In this document: positions 9,643 to 20,018 of the stretch, piece after piece
How positions within the stretch are numbered: the first letter of the stretch is position 1
How the letters are laid out: the number at the start of each line of letters is the position of its first letter
Source: Russula earlei
Lineage: Eukaryota > Basidiomycota > Agaricomycetes > Russulales > Russulaceae
NCBI GenBank assembly: GCA_025769875.1
Contig: JAGFNK010000439.1
Coordinates: 1 to 43,379, forward strand
DNA: 43,379 nt
Direction: 5' to 3'
Position numbers and translations under genes: made by a program
The notes under the pieces: model-generated
The model's database searches: none
Seen by the model: the letters and a program-made list of their open reading frames with translations, nothing else
Told to the model about the DNA's origin: nothing

Positions 9643-11013
9643 AGCAGAGATCACACCAACTGTAGACTAATGAATCTCAAGACCGCAGATCGTGCCCTGG
9701 GTAGTCAACCTGTTTTGTCTCGTAGTGCTTCGTGCTGTCTCTCGGATGTTGGACGCATTGGCGTTTTCTCGTGTTTCGTCGGATTCATATTTTCTAATCT
9801 CTTGTCGTTGGTTGTTATAGGCGCCGTCTGTTGTCCTCAGTGCTAGTAGTTGCCCTTGTACGGGCTGAGGCTGATAGATTTTGATACGAGAATATAGAGC
9901 ACCTCGGCCGTGTTTGACTATCTCAACTCGATGGGCGTGTGGGGATGGAGTGATGACCATCCAACTCTGATCGTGCCTTCGGCACCTCATGCCTCTACAG
10001 TCTATACAGTGTCCATACTCAGGGTGATGCTCATCAAACTTGGCATGTTCAATTGTATGCCTATCATTCCACATTCTGTCACTAATCATTAAAACCGGTG
10101 GTCACGGTAGCAGTCACGATCAATGGCACCGCGCGCATACGGTCATTGTCGCCGCCCGCCCCATCACCTCCCACCCGTTGCCCATCACCCCCTGTGAAGT
10201 CCAGCTAGCCAGCTAGCCTAGCGACCACCGCCTGATCGATCGATTGTCGGGTGCGCGATCAGATGATCGTTCTCGCTCGATCCTTTTTGTGGGGTCGGTC
10301 CTTCGTCTTGTCTTCACATGATGCGGTAAGGAAACACGGAAGTATCTCGCGTCGTGTGTATCCGATTGTATAATATTTCGTGGCCCTTTGTGACGTCACC
10401 CGCCTGTATGAATGGGGGGAGGCCCTTTGTTTTCTTTTACTTACTTTTTCTCCCCCACGTCCGTCCGGTCCCATATGCGGCGCATCCCACACCTTTTGTC
10501 ATTTCAGTTGTTGCGAGTTTTACACCTCGGGGATGGCGACGTTGTGTGTCGAACCCCCCCCCCCCCATTTTGATCGGAAAACGCCACGTCGGTCGTGTGG
10601 CACGTACGTACTGTGCCAACGTGGCCCATTCATATTCATAGCGGAGCGGAGCGCTTGGGTCTGGGATCGCCCGCTGCCCTACACACCGTACAGTCACGGA
10701 GACGGAGGGCTACGTATCGCGCCTTTCAAGCTGGCAGGGCGGTGGATGGGATGAATCTTCGCAATCGGAACAAGACGAAAGGAAATTTTAATCGCGAACG
10801 GTGGTTGAAACCCGATATTTTCGGGTCACGCAGCAGACTTTATCGTTGTTGAAGCGGAGATTTTCGGCATCTTCTTACGAAATGACCTGGGCTTCTATTA
10901 CAGCAACGGAACCTCACGGATTCCTCTTCCCCATAAAGCAAATGTAAAGTCATGACTGACCGCGAAGCAAAACTGAACAAAAAAAAAAAATAATTGCGCC
11001 ACGTGTGCTCACT
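9643..11013. other. Long convergent intergenic region, no gene recognised
   Basis: At 1.37 kb this is long for two 3' ends. It contains a C13 run (10554-10566), a GATCGATCGAT-type patch near 10233, a perfect CRE octamer (10391-10398) and a TATAATAT sequence just before it (about 10369). Short ORFs are present but none is recognisable. A non-coding transcript or a small unrecognised gene is possible. Confidence 0.45.
10391..10398. promoter_or_regulatory. Perfect CRE-type palindrome TGACGTCA
   Basis: The octamer is an exact ATF/CREB bZIP site in otherwise unassigned DNA. A TATAATAT stretch lies about 20 bp to its left. One 8-bp match is weak evidence by itself, and no promoter is otherwise expected here. 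Confidence 0.3.
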
Positions 11014-12558
11014 TCACGCGGACGACCACACGTCACCATCGATTTCTGGCCCGCCAGCGACTTGCAGGTCATGCACGCTCACGCATGCGACTCCCCTGAG
11101 AACGTTGGCAGGGGCCCTCAGCCCTGACTGCGTCCAGCTCGGCGGGACTCTTGACGAGCAGGTGGCCCGCAAAGCCGAGGGTGTTCACGCCGAGCCGCTC
11201 GCGCGAGACGGCGAGCGTGTGCGCCTCGTGCCGCCGCGGGAAGACGTACATGTGCCTCAGCGTGAGCAACACGTTGTATGACGGCGCGCCAGCAGGATAG
11301 TCCGCTGCGTGCCGTACGGTCGAGATGCATAGGTCCAGGAGCTCCAGGAACGCACCCGCGAGCGCGTCCTCCAGTTCGGCGCGCGAGGCCGTCGTCGTCG
11401 TCGCGGACGCAGGCAGCGCCAGTCGCCGGACGTGGTTCGCAAAGGGAAGCGAGGCGATCGCGAATGGTTTGTCTGTCCTTTCGCGGCGCGTTTGTGGGAA
11501 GGGGGGATGCGGCAGGGTTAGATTTTTTTTTTTTTTTTTGGCTCGCACTACGATGGGCGCGAGAACAGACTGACCGTCTTTGTCTATGCGAGCGGTCCTG
11601 GCGAGCCGCTCGATGGGCGGCCCATCCTCGGTTTCGGTGGGAAGGAACTGCAGGTGCTTGTGTGCCTGACTCGCACCGCTGCGCTGGCCGCCTTCAGAGA
11701 GGCGATTCAGGAAGGCGTCAGACTCCACATGTTTCGATGGGAAGGGTGGTACCGCAGCGCTGTTACGCACAGTTGTAAAACGCGAAGAGATGCTTTCCCG
11801 CGTCTCGCGCCGCGCGAAGCAACAGATACGTCTGCACGAGATCACTGGGGCGCAACGGCGATGTTTGGCTCTGGAATTCTGTGGGAAGAGGGGGGGGGGG
11901 GGGGGAAGAAGACGCAAAACGTAAGCCACGACATCTCGGCCTTTCGAGACACCTCTCGATCAAAAATAAATAAAAAAAAACGTACCTTTGGTAATTAGAA
12001 GAAAATGTCCCTCGACGACGGAGTACTTGTTGAGCTGCAAAAAATAAACGCGGTGCGACGTGCGCGCGGTATCGTTGGTTCACAGGGCTCAAAAGAAAAG
12101 AAAAAAAAGGAGCGGGTCATGGACGACGACCGATCTACTCACTGACCAGGACGACGTATTCGGTGCCCTCTTCCTCGTCCCGCAGCTCTCCGACGTAAAG
12201 GTTCGGGTTGTACGGCGGCTCGAACGCATCCGCGCGTCTCAAGTTCTCGCCCTCGCGGTCAGCAAAGTGCGGCGTCGGCAGGTCGGGTTTCTGCAACAAC
12301 GCCGGGCACAGCCTGATCTCGAACTAGACGAAAAGAATGAACGTTTTGTTATTATTCGCGCGCGGGTCCATGTCTGGCTATTGGGGGGGGGGGGGGAGGG
12401 GGGGTGGAGTGTTGACCCACGTCGATACCGAGGTCATTGTGGGTGAAAACTTGTGAGGGAAAGAACCGTAGATCGCCCGACTCTTTGCCCTTCTCGAAAG
12501 CAGGCCGGATGGCCGAAATGATGGTAGACGGAGTCGAAGCGGACATGGCTCTCCGCAA
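11014..12558 (-). CDS. APA2: Ap4A phosphorylase (ATP adenylyltransferase, Apa1/Apa2 family), frame broken near C terminus
   Basis: Degrades diadenosine tetraphosphate by phosphorolysis to ATP and ADP. Six exons: 12421-12558, 12147-12323, 11986-12034, 11771-11878, 11575-11691 and 11014-11472. Family motifs in order: GDLRFFPS, FEIRLCPALLQKP, PPYNPNLYVGEL, EYVVLLNKYSVVEGHFLLITK, FAFYNCG, then the active-site triad GASQAHKHLQFLP (His about 168 and 170), PFAIASLPFANH, SYNVLLTLRHMYVFPR and GVNTLGFAGHLLVKS. Just after AVRAEG the frame ends early, whereas the family-like NVLRGV and SVHDLQVAG tail continues one frame over, to a TGA at 11014-11016. The run of four C residues (minus strand, 11111-11114) has one base too many. 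Corrected length is about 348 residues. The start could be 12558 or the ATG at 12546. Introns 1 and 3 contain long C runs. Confidence 0.9.
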
Positions 12559-12862
12559 TGTTGTGACAGTCGATATCAGACGACGCGGAATGGTGGACGA
12601 CTGATGAAGATGGTCGCGCTATCGTATGTGTGATGGAGGACACTCTTTACTCTAGCGAGACGTCCAAATAAAACCACATAATAATGCCAACCTAGGAGCT
12701 AGGAGGTAAAAGTACAAACACCCTCTCTGTGCGTGCATCATGCAAAGAAAACAATATGAACAACAAAGAAAACAAAGATCGTTATGCGCCACGGGGACCA
12801 GTCCCCACGCGGTCGGGTGAGTAAAAAGGGTTTCACACCACACAATTTCCCGGCGGCCAGTT
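12559..12862 (-). other. Short intergenic region between two minus-strand genes
   Basis: About 300 bp between the stop of the small membrane protein gene and the start of the Ap4A phosphorylase. It must hold the 3' UTR of the former and the promoter of the latter. No other signal recognised. Confidence 0.5.
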
Positions 12863-13511
12863 TCAAGCCCGCTCTCTCCTGGCTTTGTTGTCCTGGGCAT
12901 CTTTCATCACCTCCCCTAACATTATAGCACGCGAATAGCCAAAGATGGCCACAAGCGACCATATCGCCCCATTCGTCCCCTTTGTGTGTGAAGGGAAATA
13001 GGCTCAGCCATGGAACGACAGTTGTATCGGGGATGGAGACACGTACCTGGTAGAACATGATGGCAAGGAAAGTCTGGAAGAACAGTAGTACGACCCTGAA
13101 GACCAAGCTGCGATATGCAGCGTAGCGTTTCACAAAAGGCACAGGATACTCGAAGACGAGAATGACGAGTCCGAGGATGATGGCGAATATTTGGATGAGC
13201 GGAATTTTCACCATAATATCGATAAAGAAGGCATCCTGTTTCGCCGGCCTAGGATCCAAAAAATTAGAGACGAGACGACGATGGGACGAGGGGGGTTGGG
13301 TGCACGCACTGGATTCCTCCAGGGTTACGCCTGATGCCACTGACAAAATCCCAAAAGAATTTACGATATACAAGGCCAAAGTAGGCAGCCCAAACGGTGT
13401 CTGTACGAGCTCAGTCTCTCGCGATTTGAACATGAGACGAGGTGCCAACTTACAGACAGTGGCGGTGAGGGAGACGTAGCGCGCATGCTCGTGCCAGATG
13501 AGTTTTCCCAT
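12863..13511 (-). CDS. Small multi-pass membrane protein of a basidiomycete-conserved family
   Basis: Four exons (13454-13511, 13310-13400, 13047-13248, 12863-12979) join in perfect phase to give 155 residues. The sequence starts MGKLIWHEHARYVSLTATVY and continues with GLVYRKFFWDFVSGI and NPGGIQPAKQDAFF, then hydrophobic segments (KIPLIQIFAIILGLVILVF; RVVLLFFQTFLAIMFYQ; GAIWSLVAIFGYSRAI). It ends in a charged tail (EVMKDAQDNKARRERA). I recall this layout from basidiomycete proteins grouped as a domain of unknown function (I believe DUF7727). Three to four membrane helices are expected. Function and location are unknown. The last intron ends exactly at a GGGACGAATGGG exon that completes the family-like tail. 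Confidence 0.85.
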
Positions 13512-14096
13512 TCGACAAGTTGGTGGTACTGTTAGTGCCGCAAAAGGGGTGAGACGTAGAGGTGACTCGGTTGGGGAGGCAAGAGTGAGTGAAAGGACTA
13601 TAAGGACACAAGGCGGCCACCGGGACTCGGAGTGATGTGAATTTGTGGAGGGAGCCTGCTCGCAGGAAGAAAAGGATGTCGCCCAAGGACGACGATGAAA
13701 GGAAAAAGCGACGAGAGAGAGAAGGGAGCTCTGCTCGACCGAAGGGAGGCAAGAGAGGATAAAGAGGAAAGAGAGGGAAGGGAAGCGCTGGCCATAGCGG
13801 AGGGCCCAGCGACAAAGGCAGGGCGCCCGCGAGCCACACAGCCGCAGCCAGGCAACCGACCGCCGGTGTCGCTTGACGACCATCGGTTTGACCAACCCCC
13901 TCGCTCTTCTCGCCCTGGTCAACGCCTCTCTTCTTTGCAAGTATGGTAAAACTCGTTAAATAAAATTATCCATGAACCCGACGATGCATCCCATAGTGTG
14001 TACTTCATCTGCTGATCAACTCAGCGGGGAAAATGCGAGGCGGACCCGCGCGCCGGCCGAGTTGGCCGCTGATGATCAATCGCAGGTTGTCACTTG
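13512..14096 (-). promoter_or_regulatory. Intergenic; pyrimidine-rich promoter region (minus strand)
   Basis: The plus strand is purine-rich from about 13690 to 13800 (repeated GAGAGA and GGGAAG), so the strand transcribed leftward has a long CT-rich tract about 200-300 bp upstream of the start at 13511. A 400-codon minus-strand ORF covers this region, but the spliced small membrane protein explains its conserved part. Confidence 0.5.
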
Positions 14097-16024
14097 TCAG
14101 TGTCCTCTCACACGAATCAACTTTGGCAAGGAAACCTGACGCACAGCGTTGTCTTGGTCCCTCAAATCATCTCCTGACCAACCACCGCCATTCGCATCCT
14201 GTATTACCTCCGGTTCAGAAGCGAACCTCACTCGTCCGTCGTCCGCAAAGGGATCTTGTTTTGGTTCAAACGGGCCTGAATATTCAACGCCCTTCTCGAC
14301 GTCACTCTGGCCTTTTTCGATATCACTAGGCTCTATGAATGGATTCTGTACTTTGGATCCTTGCGGAGTCCTCGGGCTAAAAAGCGACGTGGGAGGGGCC
14401 TGCATTGGCAGATTTTGCGTTCTACGCCGCCCGATGGTCAATTTTTTGCGCAAACTGACCGAACGAGTGGGCAAACTAGCTGGTTCAGGAGGCCACCTAT
14501 CTTGATGGGGAGGCCCACCGTCTTCTTGGACACGTCGACGGCGAAGAAGGAAGGCTGGGATCATGATAAGTAGGAGCAGCAAGAGGCCACCAGCTATCCC
14601 TGCCCCAATAATAGCTGCGTTTGGCCTGCGGGAGTTCAAGTAAGCCGGCGGAGAGGCCCCCACATTGCTATGATCTTGCGCTGAGCATCACTCAGACGGT
14701 ACCGCGGTGGACGTGGGCACTTACGACAGATTTTTTCCCGTCTGATTGCGGGACAAGCTTTCCCATTCGTGTACAGGTGTGACGTCGTTCTTGGTTGACG
14801 TGCCATCGGAGGCACTGACCACAACTATTTTATCGATATCTAAGAACTTGCCCCTTCTGTGGTCGTCGGAGTGCGCAGGGTACGCGGTCAACGTGAGATT
14901 GTGTGGCCCGGCTGTCAAGCCGTTTGTAAAGTACTGCGGGGGATCTCAATCATTGACAATGGCACAAGCAATGTTCAACCGACCAGTAACATCTGAGAGG
15001 GTGAGCGTATAGGTGCATGGTATATGGAAAGCGGATTAACTCACGCCCATATGAAGGCCGCTGACCAAGCCATTCGAGCCACCTTGGAAAGACTGTGTAA
15101 TGCCATCCATCGTCACATTATAGTCCGCATGCCCTGGTGAAACCGTCCCGTAAATAGCGACACCTTCACCATCGAATGTGAGCTGTGCACTTGCTCCCGC
15201 CCTCTCGGTAAAGCTGGTGATACAGCAATACATCTGCACAAGGAATTGAAAGCTCATGTATGTACAACGCACTGTATTGTGTCATTGTGGCATCCCTTCA
15301 ACCTGTCGAAAACCCAGTCCTTGGGCGCGGGCGAATAGGTGATGGCAGGGCTGGCATCATCAATCGTCTTTTCTCTCATCACTGAGCTATTTGGAAAAGT
15401 TCGATTTATTATTGATGCAGTGGAAAATAAAACGCACCCGGCAGAACCGACTTGTGTCTCGAAAAGAACCGTATCAAGGTCAACATAGGAATCCTGGCCC
15501 GTGTTGGTTAACACAACAGTATGGGGCCCATTCGTGAGGCCTGACCGGCCACCGAGCAATCTCCGGAATAACACCCTACTTGAATGGGCATCTCCGGGAA
15601 CAGACTGCCCGTCAATGGAGATATTGAAAGAGCCATAACCTGGCCTATTCGCGCCATAGAACCATATTCCGGTCCCTGGAGAACGGGATTAGACAACGTA
15701 GGAAACGCTGAGGCAAAGAATTGTTGCCATTGAACTGTATGGTTGCAGATGCACCCGGAAAAGAAGACGTATGCCATGACCGCTGAGAATAGAACTGCCA
15801 GAGGTATGGTCATTGATGTGTGAAAGTCAACTGTGGTTATGATCTAAGGCACGCACCGGCGCGTAGATGCTGTCTGTATTTGAATGGTCAGTCCATGCAC
15901 CCGCTGGACTATATGAAATTAAGGGAGAAGCGTCATCAACTGAATCCGATGAAAAAGCAATATCAGCGACATCGCAATAAACATGAGGGTGGATATCCGA
16001 ACCGGAAACATTGAAAGCAGCCAT
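14097..16024 (-). CDS. Type I membrane protein with two tandem extracellular beta-sandwich-like modules
   Basis: Eight exons: 15857-16024, 15728-15794, 15438-15675, 15273-15386, 15045-15213, 14984-14992, 14725-14933 and 14097-14625 (500 residues from the ATG at 16024). Two copies of one module are visible. Each starts DDASP(L/A)I(S/T)YSPA, continues GASA-x-(I/L)-x-F-(N/D)-G and (W/A)-x-YG, and ends NGPHTV or AGPHNL with DLDTVLFET or DIDKIVVVS. Then follows one helix (AAIIGAGIAGGLLLLLLIMI), a stop-transfer RRRR and a cytoplasmic tail of about 140 residues (Ser/Pro-rich). This layout is common in Agaricomycete surface proteins of unknown ligand. The intron at 15676-15727 is GC-AG. The ATG at 16024 gives no signal peptide. 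A good one (MFIAMSLILLF) starts at 15984 in another frame, see findings. Confidence 0.8.
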
Positions 16025-16482
16025 CAAGGCTGAGTGAGTAGACTAAAGAAAGCAAAATTTAGGCAGGAAACCTCGCCAGCAGGCTTGGGAGGAAGAAATG
16101 AAGAGAGCGGCAGCTGGGGGGAGGGGGGAGCGGGATACCTGACGCTCGATGGCCCCATTCACTTTTATGATATCTCAACCGCGTCCAATGTTGCAGTGAT
16201 CAACCCCGTGGACACCTCAACCCTGCGACCGATCTCACTGTGTAGTCACTGTAGTGAAGCGGTCACCGCTTGGGGCTGTGGGGATGGTCACAACCACCCC
16301 GTATAACTACTAGTAGCGCGATGAGCAACATGCATATGTTATAAAAGGAGAGATCAATGCAAGCGACAGGGACCTGGACGTGCTGAGTCCCACAACGAGC
16401 AGAGCTGGGCTGACAAATCTGACACAGCCTCGTCGCCATCAAAGGCCTTCTTGTCGTTCCACTCATCGAAGCCGACCAGTGC
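16025..16482. promoter_or_regulatory. Divergent promoter region
   Basis: About 460 bp separate the outward-facing genes at 14097-16024 (-) and 16483-19704 (+). A GTAGTCACTGTAGTGAAG patch is present near 16241. I recognise no specific regulatory motif. Confidence 0.45.
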
Positions 16483-19400
16483 ATGCCTCCAAGGAACCTA
16501 GCGGCTAGGCCACCGCCGGGCTCAGCTGCGCCATCAACACATACAGACCTTGTTGCCGTTGGAAGCCGCCAAGTCCGAGCCAAACACCCAACCGGCGTCG
16601 ACGAGAATGGCTTACTACCCTCCACTGCACGTGCAGTCGTGTTGCGCAATGGCAAGCAGGGTGCCATGGGCACAGGCGAGCTCATGTCGCTGAGAAAGCC
16701 GATCGGTCGCGAGAAGCTCGAGTTATTGGGAGGTAAGCTCCTCAGCCATTGGCATAAACTGATTCTTTACACCCTCTCGTTGAAAAGAGGATCTCCTTGC
16801 ACGGTCAACCAAAAATGCCCTTGCTGCCCTGTTCAACATCGAACGGCTCGTCAGCACGGCAGACGCGGAGTATAGTGGTGAGCTCTCGCTTTTCTCTGAT
16901 CCACCCCATGATAATAAGCATTCAAGTTTCGCCGTTTCAATAGCTCACGTCGATAGCATCAAGTGGCTCAAGGATCCAGACCTCTTTCACCACGAGATCT
17001 CGAAAGAGGTGTATCTCAATGTTCCTCTATCGTCCGGAAATACTACACCCCAGGACCCGTTAAACGACTGGGATAATGTGATCAATGTGCTCGGTACCCG
17101 GTTTGGGGTTCCACTCGTCTGCATGTGGTGCTAGGCTGAGCAATCCTTTCGATGAAACGGCTAGGGTACATAATTCCTACATGGTTGCTTCTGCTTGGAA
17201 GATTGTCCGAGGCCGCCTCGAAGTTCTGCAACGAGAAGGCATCGTCAACAGTCAAATTCGGTCGCAGCTGACAAAAGATCCTCATTTGAGAAAAGAATAC
17301 CTCGCCGTTTGTGACGTTCTTGGCGCTCTTATTGATGCCCTCCAAGCGCGCTTCTCGTTTCTCGCGGCCACAGCTGGTGTGCATTGTTCCACCCCCATGG
17401 AACGAACAAGTCATCACTCCTCTCCTAGAGCACTTCAGAATGTACTTCAAGAAATACGAAGAACGCGATTCCGAGAATCCCGAGTACATGTTTGATTGGA
17501 ATGCCCTTCGTGAGGCATATAAATCCTACGTCGACTCGATTGTCATTGAGCTCTGCCTGCCCAACTCCCAATATCCCAAGTATATTTTGGCCCGCATCTT
17601 GGAGGACGCCACGCAGGAAGCTCCCCGCGAGAAGAAGCGCTTTCCGCAAGCACTCTTCGATGCACTGGGTGACCTCGCCGTAAACATTCATAATGTCTCT
17701 TTATTGATCCCCCTAACAAGACAACGTCATGAATAGGTCGCGTTACAGTTGCAAGAGACGCTGGAAGCGCCGCTTCTTGGAAAAGGGGGCGAACAATGGA
17801 GAAAACAGCCGCGAACTATGCCAGAAGATTTATCTTTGTGGATTGAAGCGCAGTCTCTCTCAGAGGAGGCTTCAAGAGAACTTGGCAAGAATCTCGATAT
17901 CATCTTTCCCTTGGAGAAGACGAAGGAGGCGGGTGTCGTGGACGCCATGTGGACTCGCATAAACGACGTGGGGGTGCTCGAATATCTATGAATGACCACG
18001 CTGATGCATGCAACAGACATACAAAACCGTCACCACAATGGACCTGGATACGCTCTGGCACGTAGAGGATGAGTTCCAGCGTGTCCCGCAATGGAGTATT
18101 ACGGCTCCGCCCACCAAGCGAAATGCCAAGGCGGCTGCAGCCCTTCCGGAAGCGAGGAGGATCGAAGGGGGCGGAACGACTCTACAAATCACGGATGCAA
18201 ATGACTCGGACCCGTCATCCATGCCCGGGCTAGAATATTCGTCGGACAACAACTCCTTGTGGGAACATTCTGAAGGAGAGGACGAGCCTTCAGATTTTGA
18301 AGGCGAGGAGTCGAGTGAATATGATTCAGAAGAGGAGGCAGAGCTGCGAGACATGCTACGCGAGGCGATGGATATTGCAAGTGCGCACCCAGAAATATTT
18401 GAAGAGAAGAAGGCGTTCAAGGAACGTTCGAATGACAACCAGTTTCTCAAAGCGCTTGGAGCGTTGCGAGGTAAATAATGTCCTCGCCTGTGACGAAAGT
18501 GGTTAAGATGTGCATTTCGGCCAGGTCGTCTATTCTCCTCGAACCCTCGACTGAGGACGAATCGGCCTGGGACGACACTTGACTTCCCCAAAGTATCTAT
18601 AGATGGTCAAGGTCCCGATGGTGCGTATCAATATTCCCTTAAACATCCTGACGAGTCACCCCATTGTAATACAGGACGTACTGGGCGCATCGTAACCATT
18701 GAGGAGGTTGAGGATGAAGACGCGCCGCACACGGCGGCAAAGAAGAAGAAAAAGAAAAAGGCGAAGAAAAAGAAGAAGCTTGCGTCAGCTATAGGGGAAG
18801 TCGATGGCCCCGGGACCAGCTCTCCACTGCCATCCTCCCCGACCGTCGAGCCATCCTCACCGGTCATACCATCGGCTCCGCCCGTTGTGGAGGTACTGCC
18901 GTCGCCAGCGCCCACGCCTCAAGCAAAGAAAAGGAAACCGGAGAAACGTCCACCGGTCATGCAGCCCCCGAGTTTGGGATCGAGTTCGACGTCGACATTT
19001 GCGAGCATGTCCACCGCTTCGTTGGAACAGACCCGCGCTCAGTCCGCCCACGCGTATTTGCATTCGGAGAACCTGACGGAGCAAAAAGTCAAGGTCAAGA
19101 CACGCGCGGAACCGCGGGACCGCCCGCTGGTGGAGGAGCAAGATACCAAGATTGGTTTCTTTTCGCGCTTCAGCCGTAAGAAGGAGGTCTCACTTCTCGC
19201 GCCTGAGGAGGAGATGACGGAAAAGCGGAACCTCGGCTCGTGGTTCAGGAACATGAACCGGAAGAGCACCGGGTTCTTGGCACAAATCCTAGGTGCGGAC
19301 AAGAACGCGAAGAAGGGCGGGCCGCCGATGAAGTGGGATCACTTTGTCAAGGTGAGCGGAATCCCCGTTCGCGTGTCCACTGGAAAGTGAAAGGGGCTCG

Positions 19401-19704
19401 CTCTGTGGTCGGGTAATTCATACAGGTGATGATTGATATGGGTTTCGAAGTTGATGCGAGCACTGCAGGATCGAGCGTGCGTTTCCAGCCGCCTGATCCA
19501 GCATTGCGATCAATCTCGTTCCATAGGCGTAAGTGCTCGGCCCTGTATTTCTGATTCCTAAATGACCCATATTTTTCAACATGTACAGCTCACCCGGAGA
19601 GTTCGATCGACCCGATCACCCTGCAAAAGTGGCGCAAGAAACTAAAAAGCTACTACGGGTGGTCGGAGGATGTCCTCTTGGAGCACGCCGATTTAAAATG
19701 CTAG
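16483..19704 (+). CDS. Large basidiomycete-conserved protein with C-terminal HicA-like (dsRBD-type) domain
   Basis: Eleven exons: 16483-16732, 16788-16877, 16944-17100, 17135-17376, 17429-17679, 17737-17967, 18017-18470, 18525-18620, 18675-19351, 19426-19528 and 19589-19704. They give 888 residues with every phase checked. Residues about 1-450 are helical (KNALAALFNIERLVSTADAE, HVDSIKWLKDPDLFHHE, MFDWNALREAYKSYVDSI, ALQLQETLEAPLLG, MDLDTLWHVEDEF), a pattern I remember from unannotated basidiomycete proteins. Then an acidic segment (SEYDSEEEAELRD), a lysine run (about residue 605) and a Pro/Ser-rich linker. The C terminus (about 806-880: KWDHFVKVMIDMGFEVD, GSSVRFQPP, SISFHRPHP, TLQKWRKKLKSYYGW) has the helix-strand-strand-helix order of HicA RNases. 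The HicA catalytic His position appears as Ser or Val. Nuclear or RNA-related function is inference. Intron 3 is only 34 nt. Confidence 0.85.
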
Positions 19705-20018
19705 GCATTTGTGCATCATCGACATATCGCGTCGACTTGGTTGAGGGGAAATATGGGTCAGCGGGAGCAGGAATATGCCGTCATTGTACATGTACGAGTT
19801 CTGGGTCATCTTGAACACCTCCAGCAACCCAGCATGATGGCAGCGATGTTCATCACGCTGCTTTGGTGGAGGTGAATGGCATTAACTTTTGTGAATGATC
19901 ATGATGCATCAAACCGCCGTGATTGTCACAGCGCCGACACTCGCATCCTGTCCACCAACCCTTTCATCTCAAACTTCCTCCTCTTCAACAATCCTTCCAG
20001 TGGGGTGTCTTCAAGCAT
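19705..20018 (+). other. Short intergenic region
   Basis: About 310 bp between two same-strand genes. It holds the 3' UTR of the first and the promoter/5' UTR of the Rab GAP. The GAP frame is open upstream to about 19923 but has no ATG there before 20019. Confidence 0.5.

Noticed and set aside
12738..13940. 400-codon minus-strand ORF as one unspliced gene
   Set aside because: Only its spliced pieces (12863-13511) read as a conserved protein. The rest is intron and pyrimidine-rich promoter translated by chance.
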